Shown here: in pieces, positions 46,961-59,969 of the stretch
How the letters are laid out: every line of letters starts with the position of its first letter
Position numbering within the stretch: the first letter of the stretch is position 1
Assembly (NCBI GenBank): GCA_024138025.1
Contig: JAMXBD010002784.1
Location: 1-64,000, forward strand
DNA from: Combretum micranthum
Lineage: Eukaryota > Streptophyta > Magnoliopsida > Myrtales > Combretaceae
DNA: 64,000 bases
Direction of reading: 5' to 3'
Translations under genes and position numbers: made by a program
The notes under the pieces: model-generated
Database searches by the model: none
What the model saw: the letters and a program-made list of their open reading frames with translations, nothing else
Told to the model about the DNA's origin: nothing

Positions 46961-49900
46961 GAGTATAAGTGTATGATTTTACAGGTTTGCATGACTTTGT
47001 AAGAGTCTACCAATTTTATACATCCCAGTGAGTAGTATAATTATGATTTTGACAACCTTCATTTGATAGATTTATCTATATATAATTGTCCAATCTTCAT
47101 CAAATTTATCTTTTGACTTCACCCTGTCATTGCCCAAAGACACATATAAATCTTTGCAATATAAAAGATATTCCATTGTTGACTTCCAAATTGAATAGTT
47201 TGAAGATTTTAATTTTATTATAGTACTCTATGATTATATCATGTTTGCAACACATAGAACAAATTTTTAAAATCCTAGTTTTGATATCACTTGCTAGGAA
47301 AAATAATGTCCTATAATTGAAAAATAATTTTCCTCTTACCTGTAAGCAGTAAGAGATATAATAAATTGAAATAATAAATAATAAAGAACAATAGTGGGGA
47401 AATAACATAAGACCACAATGCAAAACTTTCACCATCAGCACATAATGGGTGTATGATGTTTTTTTTCACTACTTATGCTAGTGGATAACAAAATCCTCAT
47501 CAATACAGTGGATGTCAATAAAATTACAAAATTAATTAATTTGCAAAAAGGTGAAAACACTTATTCATCTAAATAAGTGAGAAGGATCAACCAAGAACGA
47601 AAATTGTTATCTTATAAATTTTCACACCATAAATTGAATGGTAAAGTTTTGTCACAATCACGATTCAATTAGTTATTCGATTATGGATTTGAAGTCGTTT
47701 TAACCAAAATTGAATTTTTTTTTCCGATTTTGTAAAATAATTTTCTTCTCATCACAATTTGACATTAAGTACTTTTAACTTTTAGTCTTCTTCTAAAACA
47801 AATCAAGAGTCTTCACTTTCCTTTTATTGATGATGCTTTCTTACACCAAAAGTTCATATTTCGTATCACATCATTTACTTTCTTTTTTTTTTTCCTTCCT
47901 AAAATATATATAAATATGTATAATTATTAAGGTTTTTATTTTTATTTTCTATGGATCCATATGTTAGACCTAAAATCTTGGCAGGCGAAAACAAAAAGAA
48001 AATTAACAAATACGTATAAAGAAAGGGGGGAAAAAACTTATTTAATAAATCCTTAGAAGTAAACCTATAATAATTGAAGCGCAAAGTCAATGGATCACTT
48101 ATGGTGGGAATTGCAAATAGAATTGAGATCAATAGTATGGCAAATCTATTAATAATGAAGAAAGAAGAATATATTCCGGAATGTACCATTATAATAACTT
48201 GTTATGACCGAAAGTAAGGGTTAACAAAAGGACAAAACCCCGCATTATCATGCTTTGTCTATTCTTAATTTCCACTTCCTTTCACAAAATCGATGATACA
48301 AGCATTGATATTCAGTTACACCTTCGTAAAATTTAAAATATATAAAGTAATTGTCAAAGAGAAAGCGAGAGGAACAAAAAAATGTTTGTACTTCCTTCAA
48401 CTGTTTAAAAAATAAATTATAATCATGACAAATGAAACCAAAGTAAGGTCCGATATGATTAGACTTCTGTAGAGGACATTGATTAACTTCATATTTTTAT
48501 AATTATTAAAAATATGCAAGTAACTCATAAATAGTTGTTAAAAAGAAAAAACATCACTAAGAAAATCATAACTAGCAACAAAACGTATGTAAACATTTTA
48601 AAAGTTACAAAAAGATGGGATATGTTTTAAAATCTTACGAGATTTATCTAATATCAAACTAATAGTTTAAGAGATATATTTGTAATTCAAAAAAACAGAA
48701 AAAAAAAATGCGGACGACATAAATTGAAAAAATAAATAAATAAGAGAAAATGGTGAAACCCAAGCTATAATCTAATTCTGGGAGTAATTATCTTAACAAG
48801 AATCTAATTTATTAAGAAAGAAGCAGAATATTAGGCTGGATAGTTGAGAAATTACAGCATGATGAGAAATTAAAGCATGATAAGAATAAATTCATTCTAT
48901 TTTCTACTTCATCGAAGAACCAAATAATTGGCTTTAGGTTCGAATCATAGATCCTTTGATCGCGGAGATGCTTGTTGTACAAGAAGAATATTCGTTGGAG
49001 CACTCTTATCAACAGTCAAATATACCCATAAGAAAAAGTAAATAAACAAAAAGGTTATTCTTCCTCTTTATCACTACTTCGTCGTTTATCACTACTTCAT
49101 TTGATAAAAATGTTGTTCTACAATACATTCACATACAAATAGGAAAACCATATCGCAATAGTGTAATTCAGCCAATGGTATTATAATCTAATAATATTAT
49201 TTACGATCTCTCAAATTAGAAGTATCAGATTCAAATCTCTTTTTTCTGACAATATAAGAAAATTGATCCTTAGAGATAGAAATTTTAAGATAAAAAATAA
49301 ACAAAATAGCTTATATATCTATAAATAAAATCAGTTAGGATGATTTTTGTGACTGAAATTTTATCTTTAAAATCTAGTTTTTTTTTTTTTTAGTGTAATG
49401 GGAAAAAAAATTAATAATATAGTTAATTCTTCTATAATTCACATACAAAATATTTCTTCTCAAAAGGTTTGTATGTGCTCACATTTGAGACAAATCTTAC
49501 GGTTTTCTTTCTTTTTTTCTTCTTGAGCCTTCACTTTTGAAATATTGATGTTGTTATACAAGTTTTTGTTTATTTGTATTTCTAAAAGTTTAGACTTTTA
49601 TGCATATTTTCATCTGGTTTTTAAACTTTTGAAAATAATTCCAAAATCTTTATATATTTATATATATATATGTAAATTATTGTTTTAACATGGCTTGGCT
49701 TCCTAACATTTTTAGACTCAAAACCCCCCACAACCCAAAATAAACACCTAAAATTTTTAGGCCAAATTTTTGGAACCTTTGAGGTTTATTTTCGTATTAC
49801 ACGTATATAACACTATTTATCTGATTTTTTGCTTATCAATCATTGATAAATTTAGAGGACAAGACAAAAGAAATTGATCTTGAAATATTAAATAAGGGTG

Positions 49901-50749
49901 GTAACTAGTAGCCCCACCGCCAAACCATTATGATACGGTTGTAAACATTAAACAAGTTTGTGCTACAAAACATAAGATAAATATTAAATGGATTAGAGCT
50001 TTGTAAAACTGCAGGGATCCATGTACAACTCCTAATCCCATTTAGGAATGCGATTATTAAATAGGTTTACAAATATAACTAATAAACTTTTTTAATGATA
50101 ATTAATAACATTTACATCTTATTTGTATATTATATTCATATACAACACCCCAGAGTAATCAGACTAAGAATTTTTTTTTTTTGTTTTTTAAACATCCCTT
50201 TTTATATATTTTGAGCCCTACACGGCATAGTAATTTTTCCTTCTGAAAAATGATAGAGAGTATATTAAGCATGCCAATATTTTGTGGTTGCTTCAAATCT
50301 GCACTTAGCACACAAAGTTAAATCCTTTATTAGTGTAGTTAATTGAAGCCTAAAAACTATAAAAGCACTTTTATATACAAAGAATTTGGCTTATATGAAG
50401 AAAAAAGTAATCAATTAAACTATACTCATAGACCCTTCAGCATTATTTATTCCCATGGCTACATCCTTTTAATGACAAATTCTTCCATTGTTTCCTTAAT
50501 AAATGGGTTACTTCATGAGTTGAGGTATTTCAAACAAAAACCTATTTAGATACAGATACAACATATGATATAGTTACATGAACTATTAATCCTATTACTA
50601 AGAAGTTTCACTATTTTTATACGTGATATAATTTCTCATTTATAGATGCATGAAAAAACATCACAAAAATATTAATTGGATAAAAAAATTATATAAATAT
50701 CATTGTAGTATCGCATTTAATACATGCAATACTACATTCCCAATCACAT
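46961..50749. other. AT-rich intergenic DNA
   Basis: Long A- and T-runs, no recognisable protein, RNA gene or complete mobile element. Frames at 47127-47441 (-), 47899-48189 (-) and 50343-50549 (+) have low-complexity hydrophobic or lysine-rich translations and are treated as chance. Confidence 0.5.
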
Positions 50750-50792
50750 TGTAACGCCCTAAACTAAGGCATCACAACCCGCCACGTGTTCC

Positions 50793-50806
50793 TCTCTTAA
50801 AAGAGA
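50793..50806 (-). promoter_or_regulatory. conserved hairpin near LTR end (copy A)
   Basis: TCTCTT, AA, AAGAGA is a perfect palindrome directly after GCCACGTG, 43 bases from the LTR terminus. It occupies the same place as the GTATAATAC hairpins of copies 1-3 but has a different sequence. The same palindrome is present in copy B at about 56465-56478. Confidence 0.45.
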
Positions 50807-52337
50807 CATGCAAAGGCTCTAAATCTCAATACCACAAAATATAAACATATAAAAATCTCCATGAACCCACATTTAAGGGCGCTCTAAAAGGAACAAAACC
50901 TGTGAAACCCGTAATTTATAACTTTCAAATATCTCCTGTAATATAAACTAAATCCGAGTTGGCAAAACCAAAGCCAACAATAATCCAGAAAATATCTATC
51001 TTCCAACTAAAATCATATAATCATGTTTAATAAACTATTACATAAAAACCAATACTTCAAATCCTCAAAAAGATAACTAATCAAAATATTGTTTCAAAAA
51101 TCTTCAATAACTCAAGAAATTTTTTTTTTTTTTAATATGTCCTGTATAACATCCTATTCCTCTGCAATATAGTCAGGTCCACTATCGCCATCCCCATGAT
51201 CAAAATACAAGTCATAACCAGAAAAGTCATAAACAATATCTCCATCACCTGTACCTGAAAAAGAAAGGAATGAGCGAAAACGCCCAGTACGCCAGTCCAC
51301 AAACAATATGCAAATGCACAAACAACATGTATAGATACGTGCAACTAACTAGATGCAAACAACAGGATTATTATCTTCATTAAGCCTGCAAAACAACACA
51401 GTTCAGAATCATAGATCTCTGATGCCCAAACTTGGAGTTACTCAGACTCCTGAAAAATAACCATATATCGAAAATAAATAATTATATACATATATTGGTG
51501 AATGGGTACTCCCCAAACACCCGCGGCCATACTGCCAATAAACCTATATCTACCGGAATCATCTCCAAGTGCAACTCCACTAGGGACAATGACACACAAG
51601 GATCATCAGGGTGCCTCACCAGTATCACTGTCTGCCAGGTCTTTACTGGTCAAAGCCAAAGACATCCAGAAAAACAATTTAAGCCAAATAGAATTAAGTT
51701 CATTTATATATCTGTTCCTACAGGCAACAATCAGAAAACTAAACCTGCAAGCAAATAAACAAACAAGGAAAGGTCGTACCTTTTCCAATTCAGGGACAAA
51801 TCTCTCAAAATCCTCAAATTCTTAAAAACAACAAGAAATCTCCCAATCTCCACCAACTCCTATATCCACATCAACAACAGTTTCACAAACTCCAAATGTC
51901 CTGTTACAATATGTATATATAAATAGACATGATCGCAATATCTTAACATAAAACAACCTATCTAAACTAACCTGATATAGAATTTCTCAAACTCGACCTA
52001 TATTGATCAATAACCCCAAGCACTTCCAATAATATCAAAGAACGGATATTTGAAATCCTTAAATCGGAATCTTCACCAAAACCCTATAAAACATATCATA
52101 TGATCAATATTGTAATATCAAGGCCGTCCAGTTTCGTATAAAAGGATTCAAAACTTATACTTACTGATATAGAACGTATAATACTTGTTTCAATCTAATC
52201 CTTCGATTGATTCCCAAAAGATCAAATCTTGATGAAACTAGGTTTTCTCCAAAGAACTTCTTCAAAATCCAAACATAAATCTTAAGGAAACGAAATGATA
52301 TACGAAGAATCTTGATAGATAAAGGCAAGATTACTTA

Positions 52338-52460
52338 CTCTTGATCCAAATCTGATCTCCCTTGATATTGTTCTTCAAAAACACCCAAAAACTCTTAATT
52401 CTCTCTTTCTGTCAAAGGAAGGAGGTTACAAATGAAAAACACGAACCCTAGGATTTCTTA
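52338..52460 (-). promoter_or_regulatory. leader-like region with splice-donor match (copy A)
   Basis: On the minus strand, after CCTAGGGTTCGTG and a pyrimidine-rich block (CTCCTTCCTTT), the sequence reaches AGA|GTAAGTAATC with the donor GT at 52338-52337. The same site in copy B is at 58009-58008. Together with the upstream hairpin this looks like a transcribed, possibly spliced 5' leader within the LTR. This is inference; no transcript is known to me. Confidence 0.35.
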
Positions 52461-52490
52461 TAACAGCACAGGAAACGAAAAGACACCTCA

Positions 52491-52517
52491 TGTATTATAT
52501 GCCTGCCATATAATACA
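52491..52517 (-). promoter_or_regulatory. perfect 11 bp stem hairpin in copy A leader
   Basis: TGTATTATATG, loop CCTGC, CATATAATACA. A perfect inverted repeat lies upstream (minus strand) of the leader-like region; it could mark the promoter or transcript start zone. The same hairpin is at 58162-58188 in copy B. Confidence 0.5.
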
Positions 52518-54307
52518 CATAAATAAAACTTATAAGGATGGACCATAAAACCCTCTTATTTTTCAGCATATGACAACTTTTACCCTTTATCATAATTTAT
52601 TGAAGATTTACTATTTTTAAAGACTTGTTGACCATCATCAATGTGAGGGTTGATAATAACATCTCATTTATTAGGGTTGACCATAGAACCCTCTTATTTT
52701 ATAACAAATGACAAACTTGCCCTTCTTTATAATTTATTTATCTTTATATTACATTTCTCCCCTCCTAAAAGAAACTTTCGTCCTCGAAAGTTAGCCGAAT
52801 CACTATCTCCTTTTTATCCACGCATCCATTGGTTCTCTGTCACTCCTTTTCTTCTTGTTTCTGATTCTTTACACCATATTGACCCATCTTCATGTTTATA
52901 TCTGCTAGCTAGAATTTAATTCCATCAATGTTTCCTTAATTCTTAACTTTCACCACTCAATCTGGATTCACTTCCTCCGTTACTTCACAACACACCTCTT
53001 GACTATAACTTAAACTTATTAACAATATTCATCAAGAAATCTTTCCTTGACTTCATTGTATTAAATCTTCAATTCAGTTTCCTCGATCGATGTTTAGAAA
53101 GCTGAAAATCTCATAACTATAATTCCAAATTTAAATTCCAAAAGTCAATATCTTACATTGGCCTGGAGCTCCAAATGTCGCTGTGTTACTTGTACTTCCA
53201 TTGATTCAACTTAGTTTTTATCCTTATTGTTCCATATCAAAAATAATTCACATCACTTGCATATCATTCATCTAATCTCAAAATACTCATTAGCTAACCA
53301 TACTTCTTCTAATATGTTTTCTCAATCTCCAATATTTTTCTTATATTTTCCATCAATATATACATGAAGATTAAAATTAGTACTTATGTCTTTAAGTAAA
53401 CCTTTAAAATCATCGGATGACTTCTAACTCTTCCTTTGACATCATTACTTCTAACGTTCCGATAATTCTTTGATATTTAGATTACTAATGCACTTTGTCT
53501 CCAAGGTTTCACCATACAAATCCATTTATTGGCCCAATATTAAGTGATTGTTCTTTACTTGGATTTGATATCCTTATATAACTATTAAATTTACTTCTCC
53601 ACAAAAGATCTTCTTTGATATTTACTTTTATCTTAGTTCATAAATCAATCATTACCTCTCTAATACAATTGTATATTACACTGTAGAAAAATTCAATCCA
53701 ACTTATTATTTGACCATTATACTTTACCTCTAATTACCACCATTTCCATTGAAACTTCTTTAGGACGTATTCACCTTTTAATCCTTCAAATAACGATCAG
53801 AAAACTCAAATCACGAAATTTAAGATTTTTCAACCCTAACTCTAATGATCAAACCTTACATTTACTTTGTTATTTAGATGATCATAACATCTATGTCTCC
53901 ATTGGTTAATCAAATTTTTTTTTTTTTTGTCAGACACCATAGTTAATCCACAATTTTTTTTTTTTTACCATTTGTGCCATTCCAATTGTCTCCCGAACTT
54001 GTATAACTACTTTATATAATGATTTATATATGTAGTCTCATATATACTTTTCTAAGATCCATCCTAAAACCCATCATCATATATTAGTTCAGATGTCATT
54101 ATCGTCTGTCGTTCATAGATTACTCATACCTTACAACTCACTAATATCACATTTCTTTCTTGTAACTATTGTTCCACATATACATTCATATCTATATAAG
54201 ATTTAACTATTCTCTTATTTAATGATTATTCCAATCTTCTCATCTAGTCTTAAATATGCTCTTTCTCACTTACTTTATTTTCACATGACCTTTGTCACTT
54301 ACTTTCA

Positions 54308-56402
54308 TGTGTGTACTAGGCTATAATATAATTGTCAACCATCTATAAGATTCTTTATACCTCCAGTTTCTTCTAATCAACTTTAATCATCTTTCTTTCG
54401 CCTCTAACTTTGTCTACATCTCATCTTTAATAGTGTCTTATCTCAGTAGTCTTTATTTTCTCCTATTTCACCAATCATTTTCTTATAGTTCTGACCCTTC
54501 ATTGTTATACTAATACTTGTTATCTCAAACTTTATAAATTACTTTGAATACCCCTCCAACAACTATATTAGCATTTTCTTCATCCTTACACTTGCCAATA
54601 ACTTTAAGCGGTTATTTATTTCTATACTTCCTTCAAACACCATATTTATTCCACTTCATTATATAAAAAGAAATGAAAGAAAAACCATAAATATATATAA
54701 TTGTATTAATTTGGTTGTTATGCTCCCAATAAATTTCAATAAATGAGTTATTTATTGGTATATTTCACTTGCTGGTATTATCATTATTTAGACTTTTGTT
54801 TTGATTCTCGATGTTTTTTATAATGATTTTACATTCTTCCTTTTTTTTTTATTTTAGTTGATTATATGAGTTAACCATTATATTAATAATTTTCAAGTTT
54901 GTCACAATTGACAACTTTTATTATATTTGTTATTAATATCAACATTATAGTTATGAGGTCTATTGATTTTTTTTTTTTTTACACTTTGTTTTGCGTTAGA
55001 GTCTTTTCTTATTTTTCTATCATAACTATAATTTTATTTTATCTTTAATTTATTGGCCTTCACTTATTTATCATGTTATACATATATATATACACATATA
55101 TATTCACATATGTTTTATCGTTTTGCTTGTGATTAAGAATTTTCTTTTTATTCCATCGTGAATTTAATAGTGAGAAGGGATGACAAGTATCGAGAGTAGT
55201 TGAATTGACCGATACTAGAATGACATACGACTTGACTTTTAAGACAAATTCAATATGACTTGACTCAAATAAAAGAATACGACAAGAATGGAGTTGATAA
55301 GATTTACACAACATGATAGAATCGTAGACAATACTTACTACCCTTAACATGACCATAAGGGTAAACCATGAACTCATAAGTCATACCTCATATATTATTG
55401 TATTAGATTCATTGTTATTACATATTTGTACACTAAGTGAAGATTCAAATTACTATGACTATTCTTGATCCTCAATTTTATATGTTATCATTATTTAATC
55501 GTTACTACCACTATGGAAATTTGGTGGGGTAGTTCTCATTTTCATTCTTTTTTATTTACTCTAATATTTTACCATTGTTATTTATTTAAAATCTTTGGAT
55601 ATTGTTATAAAATTCTTTCTTAATCCTTGTGCCTTTTCAATTTGCATCATTTAATTCAATAATGATTCTTTTTTTTTTAACTTTTATTTGAATTTCATAA
55701 TAACAATCATTAAAGGTTTGTTGACTATCATTAAAGATTTATTGACTATTGTAGGTTGTCTCTTGGTTAACTCAAGAGGATGTTTCAATCATTTATTTCA
55801 TTCAATTAATTTTTTTTTTTTGAATTTGTATCATTAAGATTGTGATGGTTGAGTTTTAAATTTCTTTATGTAAGTTACGATTACTAATTTATGTATTTAT
55901 ATATTCTCTTTAACTTTCTAGTCATTATTGCTTTGTCTGTTACATTTCATTAGATGTCATTAACTCTTTGTATAAACATGTATATGTATTATAGCAGAAG
56001 ACTAAAAGTCATATGTTTAGTAAGAGGGTATTTTGAATTTTATAAATATCATTTCTAGATTTTTTTTTTTTTGAGCTTTATTTGTTATATTGACCAATTT
56101 TCTATGTATTTTAGGGAGCAACAACAAAAACAAAATAAAATAACAAATATTCCAAGAAAATATATGAAAATAATTATGAAAACATAATGACATAAATGAA
56201 ATAAATATAATACCGATAAACAATAAGCTATAATGAAAGAAACAATAAGAAATCATAAAGAAGAGGTCAACAGAAAATTTTTATTAAAAGAAACAACTCT
56301 ATACTTTCCATAGCTACTGGCTTTCCCATGATCTACCCCCTCTCATCATCTCACCGTCCTAAGGAGTTCATAACCTAATTTTCCTAAAGATCATAAACCT
56401 AT
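54308..56402 (-). other. non-coding interior of the LARD-like element
   Basis: About 2.1 kb, very T-rich on + (T9-T13 runs near 54840, 54970, 55670, 55810 and 56060). Frames such as 55060-55377 (-) have no gag or pol signatures. Next to the primer binding site the minus strand reads AGGTTTATGATC.TTAGGA, a common start for chromovirus-like interiors, but no protein follows. Confidence 0.6.
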
Positions 56403-56414
56403 GCTCTGATACCA
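56403..56414 (-). other. primer binding site, initiator tRNA-Met type
   Basis: GCTCTGATACCA on + is TGGTATCAGAGC on the minus strand, the classical plant LTR-retrotransposon primer site complementary to the 3' end of initiator tRNA-Met. It sits 7 bases from the LTR CA end. Confidence 0.85.
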
Positions 56415-56421
56415 ATTAAGC

Positions 56422-59400
56422 TGTAACGCCCTAAACTAAGGCATTACAACCCGCCACGTGTCCCTCTCTTAAAAGAGACACGCAAAGGCTCTAAATCTCA
56501 ATACCACAAAATATAAACATATAAAAATCTCCATGAACCCACATTTAAGGGCACTCTAAAAGGAACAAAACCTGTGAAACCTGTAATTTATAACTTTCAA
56601 ATATCTCCTGTAATATAAACTAAATCCGAGTTGGCAAAACCAAAGCCAACAATAATCCAGAAAAGATCTATCTTCCAACTAAAAACATATAATCCTGTTT
56701 AATAAACTATTACATAAAAACCAATACTTCAAATCCTCAAAAAGATAACTAATCAAAATATTGTTTCAAAAATCTTCAATAACTCAAGAAATCTTTTTTT
56801 TTTTATATGTCCTGTATAACATCCTATTCCTCTGCAGTATAGTCAGGTCCACTATCGCCATCCCCATGATCAAAATACAAGTCATAACCAGACAAGTCAT
56901 AAACAATATCTCCATCACCTGTACCTGAAAAAGAAAGGAATGAGCGAAAACGCCCAGTACGCCAGTCCACAAACAATATGCAAATGCACAAACAACATGT
57001 ATAGATACGTGCAACTAACTAAATGCAAACAACAGGATTATTATCTTCATTAAGCCTGCAAAACAACACAGTTCAGAATCATAGATCTCTGATCCCAAAC
57101 TTGGAGTTACTCAGACTCCTGAAAAAAACCATATATCGAAAATAAATAATTATATACATATATTGGTGAATGGGTACTCCCCAAACACCCGCGGCCATAC
57201 TGCCAATAAACCTATATCTACCGGAATCATCTCCAAGTGCAACTCCACTAGGGACAACGACACACAAGGATCATCAGGGTGCCTCACCAGTATCACTGTC
57301 TGCCAGGTCTTTACTGGTCAAAGCCAAAGACATCCAGAAAAACAATTTAAGCCAAATAGAATTAAGTTCATTTATATATCTGTTCCTACAGGCAACAATC
57401 AGAAAACTAAACCTGCAAGCAAATACAACAAACAAGGAAAGGTCGTACCTTTTCCAATTCCAGGGACAAATCTCTCAAAATCCTCAAATTCTTAAAAACA
57501 ACAAGAAATCTCCCAATCTCCACCAACTCCTATATCCACATCAACAACAGTTTCACAAACTCCAAATGTCCTGTTACAATATGTATATATATCAACAGAC
57601 ATGATCGCAATATCTTAACATAAAACAACCTATCTAAACTAACCTGATATAGAATTTCTCAAACTCGACCTATATTGATCAATAACCCCAAGCACTTCCA
57701 ATAATATCAAAGAACGGATATTTGAAATCCTTAAATCGGAATCTTCACCAAAACCCTATAAAACATATCATATGATCAATATTGTAATATCAAGGCCGTC
57801 CAATTTCGTATAAAAGGATTCAAAACTTATACTTACTGATATAGAACGTATAATACTTGTTTCAATCTAATCCTTCGATTGATTCCCAAAAGATCAATCT
57901 TGATGAAACTAGGTTTTCTCCAAAGAACTTCTTCAAAATCCAAACATAAATCTTAAGGAAACGAAATGATATACGAAGAATCTTGATAGATAAAGGCAAG
58001 ATTACTTACTCTTGATCCAAATCTGATCTCCCTTGATATTGTTCTTCAAAAACACCCAAAAACTCTCAATTCTCTCTTTCTGTCAAAGGAAGGAGGTTAC
58101 AAATGAAAAACACGAACCCTAGGATTTCTTATAACAGCACAGGAAACGAAAAGACACCTCATGTATTATATGCCTGCCATATAATACACATAAATAAAAC
58201 TTATAAGGATGGACCATAAAACCCTCTTATTTTTCAGCATATGACAACTTTTACCCTTTATCATAATTTATTGAAGATTTACTATTTTAAAGACTTGTTG
58301 ACCATCATCAATGTGAGGGTTGATAATAACATCTCATTTATTAGGGTTGACCATAGAACCCTCTTATTTTATAAACAAATGACAAACTTACCCTTCTTTA
58401 TAATTTATTTATCTTTATATTACATTTCTCCCCTCCTAAAAGAAACTTTCGTCCTCGAAAGTTAGCCGAATCACTATCTCCTTTTTATCCACGCATCCAT
58501 TGGTTCTCTGTCACTCCTTTTCTTCTTGTTTCTGATTCTTTACACCATATTGACCCATCTTCATGTTTATATCTGCTAGCTAGAATTTAATTCCATCAAT
58601 GTTTCCTTAATTCTTAACTTTCACCACTCAATCTGGATTCACTTCCTCCGTTACTTCACAACACACCTCTTGACTATAACTTAAACTTATTAACAATATT
58701 CATCAAGAAATCTTTCCTTGACTTCATTGTATTAAATCTTCAATTCAGTTTCCTCGATCGATGTTTAGAAAGCTGAAAATCTCATAACTATAATTCCAAA
58801 TTTAAATTCCAAAAGTCAATATCTTACATTGGCCTGGAGCTCCAAATGTCGCTGTTTACTTGTACTTCCATTGATTCAACTTAGTTTTATCCTTATTGTT
58901 CCATATCAAAAATAATTCACATCACTTGCATATCATTCATCTAATCTCAAAATACTCATTAGCTAACCATACTTCTTCTAATATGTTTTCTCAATCTCCA
59001 ATATATTTTCTTATATTTTCCATCAATATATACATGAAGATTAAAATTAGTACTTATGTCTTTAAGTAAACCTTTAAAATCATCGGATGACTTCTAACTC
59101 TTCCTTTGACATCATTACTTCTAACGTTCCGATAATTCTTTGATATTTAGATTACTAATGCACTTTGTCTCCAAGGTTTCACCATACAAATCCATTTATT
59201 GGCCCAATATTAAGTGATTGTTCTTTACTTGGATTTGATATCCTTATATAACTATTAAATTTACTTCTCCACAAAAGCTTCTTTGATTATATACTTTTAT
59301 CTTAGTTCATAATCAATCATTACATCCTCTAATACAATTGTATATTACACTGTAGAAAAATTCAATCCAACTTATTATTTGACCATTATACTTACCTCTA

Positions 59401-59969
59401 ATTACCCCATTTCCATTGAAACTTCTTTAGGACGTATTCACCTTTAATCCTTCAAATAACGATCAGAAAACTCAAATCACGAAATTTAAGATTTTCAACC
59501 CTAACTCTAATGATCAAACCTTACATTTACTTTGTTATTTTAGATGATCATAACATCTATGTCTCCATTGGTTAATCAAATTTTTTTTTTTTTTGTCAGA
59601 CACCATAGTTAATCCACAATTTTTTTTTTTTTACCATTTGTGCCATTCCATTGTCTCCCGAACTTGTATAACTACTTTATATAATTATTTATATGTAGTC
59701 TCATAAATACTTTTCTAAGATCCATCCTAAAACCCATCATCATATATTAGTTCAGATGTCATTATCGTCTGTCGTTCATAGATTACTCATACCTTACAAC
59801 TCACTAATATCACATTCTTTCTTGTAACTATTGTTCCACTATACATCATATCTATATAAGATTTAACTATTCTCTTATTTAATGATTATTCCAATTCTCT
59901 CCTCTAGTCTTCAGTATGCTCTTCTCACTTACCTTTATTCTTCAGCATGACCTTTCTCACTTACTTTCT
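56422..59969 (-). repeat. 5' LTR of the LARD-like element (copy B)
   Basis: Matches copy A along its whole length, including the T12-14 runs near 59580 and 59620 and the leader region near 57900-58200. Homology decays after about 59900 and stops by 59968. Confidence 0.8.

Larger units (their letters stand above)
50750..54307 (-). repeat. 3' LTR of the LARD-like element (copy A)
   Basis: On + begins TGTAACGCCCTAAACTAAGG, with the GCCACGTG box at about 50781 and a hairpin at 50793-50806. Homology with copy B stops at about ACTTACTTTC (54298-54306). The inferred minus-strand start is TGAAAGTAAG. The ORFs on both strands in this LTR (for example 51432-51825 on +) are duplicated in copy B and have no recognisable domains. 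Confidence 0.8.
50750..59969 (-). mobile_element. large non-autonomous LTR retrotransposon (LARD-like), about 9.2 kb
   Basis: Two direct repeats of about 3.55 kb (50750-54307 and 56422-59969) flank a 2.1 kb interior. On the minus strand, the 5' LTR (56422-59969) ends in CA and is followed after seven bases by TGGTATCAGAGC, the initiator tRNA-Met primer binding site, which fixes the orientation. The interior shows no gag, protease, RT or integrase, so the element is non-autonomous, similar in design to LARDs (large retrotransposon derivatives). The LTRs are nearly identical by eye with scattered substitutions and small indels, indicating a young insertion. The ends at the LTR 5' side (54307 / 59969) do not show a convincing polypurine tract or target duplication, so the 59969 end may be truncated. 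Confidence 0.8.

Noticed and set aside
51432..51825. Overlapping ORFs of 107-108 codons, repeated at 57163-57604
   Set aside because: They lie inside the two LTR copies, overlap in several frames and lack known domains; the repetition reflects LTR duplication, not a gene family. The two copies differ by frame-changing indels, so they are not under coding constraint.
50750..59969. Simple segmental duplication as an explanation for the two 3.55 kb repeats
   Set aside because: The repeat end is followed by a correctly placed TGGTATCAGAGC primer binding site and related solo LTRs occur nearby, which fits an LTR retrotransposon better.
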